From: Aurantiacibacter aquimixticola | Lineage (GTDB): Bacteria > Pseudomonadota > Alphaproteobacteria > Sphingomonadales > Sphingomonadaceae | Length of the DNA: 64,000 nt | Assembly: GCF_003605475.1 (NCBI RefSeq) | Contig: NZ_RAHX01000001.1 | Location: 682,001 to 746,000, forward strand | Direction: 5' to 3' | Shown: piece by piece, positions 56,954-64,000 of the stretch | Layout: the number at the start of each line of letters is the position of its first letter | How positions within the stretch are numbered: the first letter of the stretch is position 1 | Program-made: the position numbers and the translations under genes | The notes under the pieces: generated by a model | Told to the model about the DNA's origin: nothing | Databases searched by the model: none | What the model saw: only the letters and a program-made list of their open reading frames with translations

Positions 56954-58845
56954 GCGATACCGAGCCGCGCAAGCGAACGGTCGAGCATCAGCAGTTGCCA
57001 TAGCAGCCGCGAATGGTCCGACCGGCCGGAGATGTGCGCCTCTGCGATCTCGGCAATTCGTGCATTGTCGAACCACCCGGTGCGAGCCAGCATTGCGCTC
57101 CTGCCGATGCCTCGCGCTTTGCTAGCAAGCGGCCCACGAAGCCACTCGGCGATCGGCGTGACGAAGCCCTGCTTGGGCCGGTACAGGATGTCATCCGGCA
57201 GATAGCGCTCCATCGCCTTCTTGAGGATGAACTTGCCCTGCCCCCGCCGCACCCGCAGCCTCTCCGGCAGAGCAGCGGCAAACTCCACGAGCCGGTGGTC
57301 GAGCAGCGGCTCGCGCGCTTCAAGGCTCACCGCCATGCTGGTTCGGTCCACCTTGGTCAGGATATCGCCCGGCAGCCAGAAAGTGAGATCGGCATATTGC
57401 GCGGCGTCCAGACCGCTTCGCGCCGGAGCGCGCTTCATGACATCGATCAGCATTCTCTCGGCGCTATAGTCGCCGACCTGCCGTACAAGCGTTTCGCTGT
57501 AGAGACCGAAACGGATTTCGGGGGGCACGGCGGACAATGCGGACGCGTAACCCTCCGCGCCGGACCCGGCGAGCGATTGCAGCGTGCTCTTGGCGCGCAG
57601 CGGGCGCGGAGCCCAGTCGAGCTTGGGAAAGGCATCGCCGAGCGGACCGAGCACTTTCTTTCGCAATGCCGAGGGCAGCAGCCCACGCAACCGATCCTCG
57701 TGCGCATGAAAGACCTGCCGCCGATAGCCGGCGAACGCCTCGTCCGCCCCATCGCCCGATAGCGCCACCGTCACATGCTCCCGCGCCAATTGGCTCACGC
57801 GCCATGTCGGCAGCGCGCTCGCATCGGCGAAGGGCTCATCGAACATGCCCGCAATCGTGTCGATCGCGTCGAACTGGTCGGCGCTCACCTTGCGGGAGGC
57901 ATGGTCCGTGCCGAACAGCTCCGCCACACGCTGCGCATGGGAGCTTTCATCGGCACTCTCGACGTCGAAACCGATGGAGCAGGTCTGCACCCTGCCCCGC
58001 CCCGTCTGCGACATGAAGGCGACGACCGCGGAGCTGTCTACTCCGCCCGACAGGAATGCGCCGAGCGGCACATCCGCCACCATGCGGCTTTCGACCGCCT
58101 GCTGCAGGTGGTGCAGCAACTCGGCCTCCAGATCCTGCGGCTTGGCCGAATGCCGCTTGTCGAAACGTATGTCCCAATAGCGTTGCGGCTCTGGCACAGG
58201 GCTGTCGTGCTTAAGCAGCAGCGTATGCGCCGCAGGCAGCTTCTTCACCCCGCGCAGGATCGAGCGATGATCGGGGACATAACCCCAGGTCATGTAATCC
58301 TCCACCGCCAAAGGATCGACGTCCCTCCGAAGGAGAGGGTGGGCCAGAAGGCCTTTCAGCTCCGAGGCGAAGGCCAGCGAACCGTCGGAAAGCTCCGCCA
58401 TGAAAAGCGGCTTCACGCCGAAGCGATCGCGGGCGAGGAACAGTTTTCGCTCTCGCCGATCGTAGAGAGCGAAGACGAACATGCCGTGGAGATGCTTCAC
58501 ACAGTCTTCGCCCCACCGCTCCCAAGCGGCCAGGATCACTTCGGTGTCGCCATCCGTCCTGAAAATCGCGCCACGTCCTTCCAGCTCGCGCCGCAGATCG
58601 CGATAATTGTAGATTTCACCGTTGAACGTGAGGACACATCGCTCGTCCGCCGATTGCATCGGCTGCGGCGAACCTTCGATGTCGATAATCGACAGGCGCC
58701 GATGGCCGAGACCGACGCCGGGCCCCGTCCACACGCCCGATCCATCCGGGCCGCGATGGGCAAGCACGTCGCACATCCGCGTCACGCGCGATGGATCTAC
58801 CGGCTTGATCGTGCCCGTGTGAAAAATGCCCGCTATCCCGCACAT
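56950..58845 (-). CDS. XrtA-associated asparagine synthetase-like amidotransferase
   Basis: A 631-residue class B asparagine synthetase homologue. The N-terminal glutaminase nucleophile is Cys2 (MCGIAGIF), with FNGEIYNYRDLR following; the synthetase PP-loop is SGGVDSS at 266-272. In exosortase A loci this enzyme is called the XrtA/PEP-CTERM amidotransferase and is thought to modify the polysaccharide or its precursors. It starts 12 bases after the exosortase gene. Confidence 0.9.
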   Translation of the reverse strand: MCGIAGIFHTGTIKPVDPSRVTRMCDVLAHRGPDGSGVWTGPGVGLGHRRLSIIDIEGSPQPMQSADERCVLTFNGEIYNYRDLRRELEGRGAIFRTDGDTEVILAAWERWGEDCVKHLHGMFVFALYDRRERKLFLARDRFGVKPLFMAELSDGSLAFASELKGLLAHPLLRRDVDPLAVEDYMTWGYVPDHRSILRGVKKLPAAHTLLLKHDSPVPEPQRYWDIRFDKRHSAKPQDLEAELLHHLQQAVESRMVADVPLGAFLSGGVDSSAVVAFMSQTGRGRVQTCSIGFDVESADESSHAQRVAELFGTDHASRKVSADQFDAIDTIAGMFDEPFADASALPTWRVSQLAREHVTVALSGDGADEAFAGYRRQVFHAHEDRLRGLLPSALRKKVLGPLGDAFPKLDWAPRPLRAKSTLQSLAGSGAEGYASALSAVPPEIRFGLYSETLVRQVGDYSAERMLIDVMKRAPARSGLDAAQYADLTFWLPGDILTKVDRTSMAVSLEAREPLLDHRLVEFAAALPERLRVRRGQGKFILKKAMERYLPDDILYRPKQGFVTPIAEWLRGPLASKARGIGRSAMLARTGWFDNARIAEIAEAHISGRSDHSRLLWQLLMLDRSLARLGIA

Positions 58846-58857
58846 GGGTGGGGACGC

Positions 58858-60414
58858 TTAAAGACTGCCGCTCGCGCGGTCCATCCAGTCTTCGAGGCCC
58901 ATGGTGGACTGGCGGAAATCGGTGATGGTGACCGAACCGTCCTCGCCCTCCTGTTCGGGGGAGGAAAGGATCAGCGTTGCCGTCGGACGCGCCCGGAACA
59001 GCAGCTTGTCCCGCATGGTGATGAGCTTCAGCCGCAAGCGGCTTTGTCCGGTCCAGCCTCCGCGGTTGAACCAGGTTTCCGAAGCGCGCCTATGCCTCCC
59101 CAGGGCCAGAATGCGTTCGCCGGACGCGCCATCGCCAGCGGCCGTCGCCTCCAGCCAGCGCCATTCGCTCTCGGGCGGCAACGCGCCTTCGCCGAACGCA
59201 CCCGCCTCGCGCCCCTCGGCCTGCACAGCGTAGAGCGCGTACACGACATCGACCGTCCGACCCTCTGCATCGCGATAACTTGCGCGCACAGTCCTATCCG
59301 CTCCAGAGAGGCGCGGCTGCCACGGATATGCGCTAATGCTTTGCGCGCGGCTCCAGCCAGCAACCTCGGGCAGTTGCGACTCGACCGGCAAGTCGGCGGA
59401 GAGAGCACGCGCCTGCCCAGCCCATAATACTGTCGCCAGAGCCATCGCAGCGATCGCGAGCGGCAGACGCCAGCCAGCTGGCCGGCGACGCTCGAAACGA
59501 CCGAAAAAGGATGCAGCGGCGAGCGCCTGACCGTCGATAAACGGCTCATCCACCGCGCGATCGAAGAACCGCCAACCGATGCCGAGAAGAATTGCCATGA
59601 CAAGGGCGAAGAACAGCCAGCCATAAACGATGTGATCGAAGCCCTCGGCAAAGCCGATGCCCTGCGACTGCGCGATATAGATCGTCCCCCAGGCGCGGAT
59701 GCCATTGGCGATGATCGGCAGCACGATGGCAAGCGCGACGAAGGCTGCACGCCTGATCCCGCTGCTGAAACAGACATGCGCGACGAGCGTACCCAGCGCG
59801 ATCATCGCGATCAGAAATTTCACGCCCGAACAGGCCTCTGCCACCTCGAACAGACCCGCGGGCGTGTCGATGAAGACACCGTCGATATGCGCCGGTATGC
59901 CACTGGCCATGGTCAGTGCGATGGTGATGTCCGCCGTGATCATCTGCAACGCAGGGACAAGCTCGTCTCCCACCGGAACGAGGAACAGGGCGTAGGCCAG
60001 CGGAAACAGCAGCGCCCATGCGACGCGCGGGCCGAGAATGGCGATCACGCTCGCCTGCAATGCGCCGACGACACCCAGATGCGTCGCGGTGTTCAGCCCC
60101 GAAAGATCGCCCAGCAGCCAGACGAACAGGGCAGCAGCCAGGATTGTCAGCCCCGGCCACCAGGCGCGCGGTGTCAGCTCGGCCAGCTCCGATGCCCTTT
60201 GCCAAACGAGCCATGCCAGGATCGCCGGGACCAGAAGGATGTGGTTGTATGTCGAGCTGTCCCACCATTGCATCGCCATCTCGGCCCAATCGGCGGCGAG
60301 TAGCGCGAAGAGAGCGGCCCAGGCCAGCGCCAATTGCGCGAGCGGCAGCCGCCATTGCGGCGCGATGCGCTCTATCGCCGGCGCGCGGCGGGGTTCGATC
60401 GCATCAAGCCGCAT
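58858..60414 (-). CDS. xrtA: Exosortase A fused to an EpsI domain
   Basis: A 518-residue membrane protein. The exosortase domain carries the Cys-Arg-His set: Cys195 in EACSGVKF, Arg240 in NGIRAW and His261 in FDHIVYGW. From about residue 320 there is a soluble EpsI-like domain (LPVESQLPEVAGWSRAQSI, TVDVVYALYAVQAEGREAGAFGE). Exosortase cleaves PEP-CTERM proteins at the envelope and is co-inherited with exopolysaccharide genes. Its start overlaps the glycosyltransferase gene by 11 bases. No PEP-CTERM substrate is in this window. Confidence 0.93.
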   Translation of the reverse strand: MRLDAIEPRRAPAIERIAPQWRLPLAQLALAWAALFALLAADWAEMAMQWWDSSTYNHILLVPAILAWLVWQRASELAELTPRAWWPGLTILAAALFVWLLGDLSGLNTATHLGVVGALQASVIAILGPRVAWALLFPLAYALFLVPVGDELVPALQMITADITIALTMASGIPAHIDGVFIDTPAGLFEVAEACSGVKFLIAMIALGTLVAHVCFSSGIRRAAFVALAIVLPIIANGIRAWGTIYIAQSQGIGFAEGFDHIVYGWLFFALVMAILLGIGWRFFDRAVDEPFIDGQALAAASFFGRFERRRPAGWRLPLAIAAMALATVLWAGQARALSADLPVESQLPEVAGWSRAQSISAYPWQPRLSGADRTVRASYRDAEGRTVDVVYALYAVQAEGREAGAFGEGALPPESEWRWLEATAAGDGASGERILALGRHRRASETWFNRGGWTGQSRLRLKLITMRDKLLFRARPTATLILSSPEQEGEDGSVTITDFRQSTMGLEDWMDRASGSL

Positions 60415-61627
60415 CGCGCGAATGGTCGTTGCCGAAACCCATAAGCCGCGGCAGGTCGCAAAGCATCGATTGCCAGCTCATCGTATCGAGCACCATGCGA
60501 CGGGCATCAGCTGCGATGGCCTCACGCTCTGCCGGGCGAGCGAGAAGATGCAGCGCGCGCGTGGCGAAAGCGCGGTCGTCCTCCGCCACCACCAGATGCT
60601 CTCCATGCTTAGCATCGATGCCGGTCGCCGCTTCCGGACTTGCGAGCACGCAGCGGCCCATCGCCATCGCTTCTAGCACCTTGTTCTGAACGCCGCGCGC
60701 AATCGTGATCGGCGCCACCACTATCGTCGCACCCGCAATGAACGGGCGCACATCGGGGACAGCTCCGTGGATCGTCACGCCTCGCAATTCGCGCAAGGCC
60801 CTGACCGCGTCGCTCGGCGCTCGGCCGACAATGTGGAAATGCGCGTCGTCGGCACCTCGCTGGATCGCGGGCAGGATAGCATGTGCGAAACGCGTGACGG
60901 CGGCGACGTTGGGGGCGTAGTCCATCTGCCCGGTGAACACGAAATGCGGCGCGCCATCCTTCATCGCGGGATGCGGTTCGACGCTGGCGAGGTCGAAAAA
61001 CGCGCAGTCGATGCCATTTCGCAAGGGACGGATATCGTGCGCGGTCGTCGTGCGGGAGCGCAGCAGGCCTGCCTCGGCCTCGCTCACCAGCAAGGTCGCA
61101 TCGGCATTGGCGGCGAGCGTCGCTTCCACCCGCCGAAGCAGCTTCGCTTCGCGCGCGTCGATCCAGCCACGCGGACCTGCGCGGTCGAGCGCGTAGGCCT
61201 CGAATTTCGCCGAATCGACATCGACCAGATCGACGACCAGGTGCCCTGCCCAATCGCTCGGCACGTATTGTCCCATCTGGCCCGAATACACGTAGATCGC
61301 TCTGATATCGCGCTGGGCAAGCGTGACGCGGACCCAGTCCTGCAAATCCTGCGAGCGAAAAGCGGCTAGGCTGACGGGCTCGCGCCGCACAAGCGCTTCG
61401 AAACCGGCCACGCTGACCGGCTTGGAACGCCACGGCATGCAGTGTGTCGCCGCCAGCGCCTCGAGCTCGCCCTCGTGCTCCTTGTCCTCATGCGTGTCCG
61501 CCAGACAGCCGACATGGACCGGTGCCAGCTCGGCAAGCGCCTTGAGGATATGATGCGATCGGATCTTGTCTCCGCGATCGGGCGGGAACGGCAAGCGATG
61601 GGCTAGAAAGAGGATTTCGCCGCTCAT
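60404..61627 (-). CDS. XrtA-locus glycosyltransferase (TIGR03087-like)
   Basis: A 407-residue GT-B glycosyltransferase. The N-terminus ILFLAHRLPFPPDRGDKIRSHHILKAL is diagnostic of the exosortase-A locus family, and the nucleotide-sugar site is in the C-terminal half (HFVFTGQMDYAPNVAAV, GRAPSDAVRAL, IARGVQNKVLEAMAMG). It probably adds a sugar to the exopolysaccharide repeat. ATG overlaps the FemAB-like stop as ATGA. Confidence 0.9.
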   Translation of the reverse strand: MSGEILFLAHRLPFPPDRGDKIRSHHILKALAELAPVHVGCLADTHEDKEHEGELEALAATHCMPWRSKPVSVAGFEALVRREPVSLAAFRSQDLQDWVRVTLAQRDIRAIYVYSGQMGQYVPSDWAGHLVVDLVDVDSAKFEAYALDRAGPRGWIDAREAKLLRRVEATLAANADATLLVSEAEAGLLRSRTTTAHDIRPLRNGIDCAFFDLASVEPHPAMKDGAPHFVFTGQMDYAPNVAAVTRFAHAILPAIQRGADDAHFHIVGRAPSDAVRALRELRGVTIHGAVPDVRPFIAGATIVVAPITIARGVQNKVLEAMAMGRCVLASPEAATGIDAKHGEHLVVAEDDRAFATRALHLLARPAEREAIAADARRMVLDTMSWQSMLCDLPRLMGFGNDHSRDAA

Positions 61628-62673
61628 CCCAGCCCCCGCGAAATCATCGGTCCGATCCGATTGGCGAGCGGCAGGGGAAGTTTCTTCCAGAGCGCGATCT
61701 GCCGTTGGTGCCGCGCGCTATTGGGATCGGCATCGCGCGGGGCATGGCCGGACGCAGTCCAGCTGGCATAGGACAGGGGCTGCGGCGTGAAACCCCAGTT
61801 CCTCTTGAAATGATATGCCCCGCTGCCGGCCTTGCTCCGCCCGAAATCGAAGCGCTCGCATCCTTTATAACGCGCGTGCAGCATAAGCTCGAAATACATG
61901 CGGTCATTGGCGCGCAGGCCGCGCGCGGCATGGGTTCCACCGCCCCAATAAGGCATCACCGCCCCGTCGTGATATAGCGACAGGACGCTGGCGACTGGCA
62001 CGCCGTCATGGCTGATAGTCAGGATATCCGCATCGAGCATGTCCAGCACGGCTGCGAACAGGCTGCGCGGAAATACCGGTGTGCCGAGATTGCGGACGCT
62101 TTCGGCATAGACCGCGTAATGCGCCGCGCGGTCCGCTTCGCCCGTACCCACGCGGATAGCGAGATTAGCCTTGAGGCCCTTGCGCACTTCGGCCCGTTGT
62201 TTGCGCGGGATGGCCAGCAACTGTGCTTCATCACCGGCAGCGAGTTGGGCGACAAAGCCCGCATGGCTGTCGGTGCGCACGTCCCATCCCTCGCTTACAT
62301 CGCCGCCACGCAGCTCAATCGCGGGACAGGAAAGACGCCCCGCCAATTCCTGCGCCCCGCTGCAAAGCGATGCAGCGCACGTCCCGAGCACGCCGCCTTC
62401 CACGGCAAAGCCGCTCGATGCAAGGACTCGACCGAAGATCGGCGAATGCACTTCGCTCAGCGGCAACCAGCCCACGAGTATGCCGCCCTTTTCCGCTACC
62501 AGCCCATGCGCACGCTGCCCGGTGCCCGCCTCGACCGCCAGCAGCCAGGATGGTCGATGGAAGATGCTTCCACCCTGCCGCGCGACAAAAGTCTCGATCC
62601 GGTGCACTTCTTCCGGCTCGCCGAGGTCGGCGATGCGGATGCTTTCACGCAGCGAGGCGAAAGGCGCGTTCAT
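61624..62673 (-). CDS. XrtA-locus FemAB-like acyltransferase
   Basis: A 349-residue GNAT-fold protein of the FemAB type associated with exosortase A loci. Key segments are FHRPSWLLAVEAGTGQRAHGLVAEKGG, IPRKQRAEVRKGL and RMYFELMLHARYKGCERFDFGRSKAGSGAYHFKRNWGFTPQ. Likely transfers an acyl or aminoacyl group during polysaccharide assembly; the donor is unknown. ATG 62673 overlaps the deacetylase stop as ATGA. Confidence 0.88.
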   Translation of the reverse strand: MNAPFASLRESIRIADLGEPEEVHRIETFVARQGGSIFHRPSWLLAVEAGTGQRAHGLVAEKGGILVGWLPLSEVHSPIFGRVLASSGFAVEGGVLGTCAASLCSGAQELAGRLSCPAIELRGGDVSEGWDVRTDSHAGFVAQLAAGDEAQLLAIPRKQRAEVRKGLKANLAIRVGTGEADRAAHYAVYAESVRNLGTPVFPRSLFAAVLDMLDADILTISHDGVPVASVLSLYHDGAVMPYWGGGTHAARGLRANDRMYFELMLHARYKGCERFDFGRSKAGSGAYHFKRNWGFTPQPLSYASWTASGHAPRDADPNSARHQRQIALWKKLPLPLANRIGPMISRGLG

Positions 62674-63590
62674 GCGCTTGCCCGATGGAGGGTTGCCTTC
62701 TCGGCCTCCAGGCGTAGAGCCTCGCGATGCGCGATCACATCGATCCGCCCCCAGGCAAATTCGCGTACCAGCTGACGCAGCTTGCCCGCCATCTTTTCGA
62801 GATTTGTGTAATGCCGCAGCCGGGATCGCAGTGGTGCACCGGCAACGCGCGGCTGGCCGGGGTCGATCTCCCATGGATGGAAGTAGAAGATGGCTGGCCG
62901 CCCCTCGTCACGGTTGACCTGCCGGATCGCCCAGCGGCTGAACGCGTAGGGCAGCACGCGGAAGAAGCCGCCGCCGCCCGCGGCCAGACGTTTTCCGCGA
63001 AATTGCGCCGTCGTCACCGGCAGCTCCACCAGATCGCTCCACGGCAGAGGATTGAACGCGAAGCGCGGAGCGTCGGCCCAGCCATAGTGATCGTGCGCTA
63101 CGGGCGCGACGCTGGAGGAATAGAGATAGCCCTGCTCCGCCAACTCCATGAAGGCCCAGGGCGTGCGCTGGTCAATGGAGAAGCTAGGCGCGCGATAGCC
63201 TATCACGCGCTCTCCGCAGCAATCCTCGATCGTTTTCCGGGTGCGCTCGATATCGGCGGCGAAGCTCTTGCGGTCCATGCGGAACACGCGCTCGTGATCC
63301 CAGCCATGGCTCGCAACCTCATGACCTCTGGCTGCGATCTCGCGCAGGAGACCGGCATGGCGCTTCGCCACCCAGCCGAGAGTGAAGAAGGTGGCGCTCG
63401 CTTGCGCCTCGTCGAACAGGTTGAGAATGGCGTGCACATTGCGCTCGACCCGGTCGTCGAGACCGCCCCAGCTGTCCCGCTCGATAACGCCCTCGAACGC
63501 GCCGACCTGGAACCAGTCCTCGACATCGACCGAAAGGCCGTTGACGACGCGCCCCGGTGCGTCGCCTTCGTCGAAAGCGATGGCGTTCAC
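62670..63590 (-). CDS. XrtA-locus polysaccharide deacetylase (DUF3473 type)
   Basis: A 306-residue NodB-fold deacetylase. Metal ligands are visible: DVED at 22-25 and His95/His99 in EVASHGWDHE. The C-terminal segment (RWAIRQVNRDEGRPAIFYFHPWEIDPGQPRV) is the DUF3473 region specific to exosortase loci. It would remove acetyl groups from the exopolysaccharide. GTG start 11 bases after the preceding gene's stop. Confidence 0.92.
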   Translation of the reverse strand: MNAIAFDEGDAPGRVVNGLSVDVEDWFQVGAFEGVIERDSWGGLDDRVERNVHAILNLFDEAQASATFFTLGWVAKRHAGLLREIAARGHEVASHGWDHERVFRMDRKSFAADIERTRKTIEDCCGERVIGYRAPSFSIDQRTPWAFMELAEQGYLYSSSVAPVAHDHYGWADAPRFAFNPLPWSDLVELPVTTAQFRGKRLAAGGGGFFRVLPYAFSRWAIRQVNRDEGRPAIFYFHPWEIDPGQPRVAGAPLRSRLRHYTNLEKMAGKLRQLVREFAWGRIDVIAHREALRLEAEKATLHRASA

Positions 63591-63601
63591 CGATGCGCTC
63601 C

Positions 63602-64000
63602 TTACGCGGCCTTGCTCGAATCCATCTCGCCCTCGATCCAGTCGATGAGCATCGTCAGCGTCTGGCGGATGGAGCGTTCCTGTTCGAAGGAGCGCGCCTC
63701 GATCCGGGCCAGCTGCTCGCGCATCTCGCCGATCTCGGTGCCGCCCGTTTCACCGTCGGCGTCGACAGGACGCTCAGCGACGTCGTCGAGCTTGGCCCGG
63801 AGTTCTGCGATCTGCGCATCACGCTCGGCAATCGCGCCGTCGAAAGCTTCGATAAGCATGGCTTCGCGTTCGAGGATCGCCGCGTTGACCTGCTCCCGAT
63901 CGAGACCACTCGCCACGGTATTTGAACCGCTGTTGTTCACGGGGGCCTCGGGCACGGCCGGTGCGGGCGGCACCGCACGCTCACTGCCCATTTCCGCCAG
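63602..64000 (-). CDS. Partial protein, probably the C-terminal end of the XrtA-associated ATPase
   Basis: The frame is open to the right edge (133 codons including the stop), so the N-terminus is missing. The visible part is a proline-rich linker (VPPAPAVPEAPVNN) and then an acidic coiled coil ending IDWIEGEMDSSKAA. The position directly upstream of the deacetylase is where the XrtA locus normally encodes a GspA-like secretion ATPase. That assignment rests on gene order only; no P-loop is seen here. Confidence 0.45.
   Translation of the reverse strand: MAEMGSERAVPPAPAVPEAPVNNSGSNTVASGLDREQVNAAILEREAMLIEAFDGAIAERDAQIAELRAKLDDVAERPVDADGETGGTEIGEMREQLARIEARSFEQERSIRQTLTMLIDWIEGEMDSSKAA

Noticed and set aside
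57775..59427. Plus-strand open frame of 550 codons
   Set aside because: Spans the antisense of two exosortase-locus genes and has no domain features.
1..64000. tRNA, rRNA, CRISPR arrays, insertion sequences, prophage genes
   Set aside because: Looked for in the gaps and among the proteins; none seen. The gaps are too short for most of these.

Overview
The window reads as a GC-rich alphaproteobacterial chromosome, most likely from the Sphingomonadales and probably Erythrobacteraceae. The clues are the comEC/gltX/gltA order, a nuo operon that continues into birA-coaX-rnj-DUF1467, an RNase E with a GWW tail, an exosortase A (XrtA/EpsI) exopolysaccharide locus, and a long polar-type coiled-coil protein resembling TipN. 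Taxonomy is inferred from gene content only. Almost all sequence is coding; no tRNA, rRNA, CRISPR array, insertion sequence or phage gene was seen.

Layout. 1-4.6 kb: comEC (partial, minus strand) is divergent from gltX and gltA. 4.6-8.35 kb: a minus-strand cluster of four poorly understood genes, encoding a histidine-kinase-like protein without its phospho-accepting histidine, an unknown protein, a nucleotidyltransferase-like membrane protein and an Hpt-like protein that also lacks its histidine. A TipN-like coiled-coil gene diverges from it (8.4-11 kb). 10.97-32.5 kb: one very long minus-strand operon, nuoA to nuoN, then birA, coaX, rnj and DUF1467. Between nuoB and nuoI it carries ten extra small genes for membrane, exported or lipoprotein products, nearly all overlapping their neighbours by 1-11 bases. 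This decorated complex I operon is the most unusual feature of the window.

32.5-48 kb: an aldehyde dehydrogenase divergent from a thiolase, a small lipoprotein, an SH3-like exported protein, an ammonium transporter, a DUF805 protein, a cluster of lipoprotein methyltransferase, nitronate monooxygenase and alpha/beta hydrolase, an exported penicillin-acylase-type hydrolase, then prfB, mrcA and a cell-wall amidase. 48-54 kb: rne behind a 503-base leader or intergenic region, a nucleotidyltransferase, a Ddl-like ATP-grasp enzyme, and an orphan serralysin-type C-terminal domain without protease. 54-57 kb: an SDR gene, sdhB and zapE (apparently with a CTG start). 57-64 kb: a minus-strand XrtA locus of an ATPase-like tail (partial), polysaccharide deacetylase, FemAB-like protein, glycosyltransferase, exosortase A/EpsI fusion and asparagine synthetase-like amidotransferase.

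Functionally the window joins central respiration (citrate synthase, complex I, complex II iron-sulfur subunit), RNA turnover (both RNase J and RNase E), cell-wall growth (PBP1A, amidase) and exopolysaccharide/PEP-CTERM sorting. All functional names come from reading motifs by eye; no database search was run.
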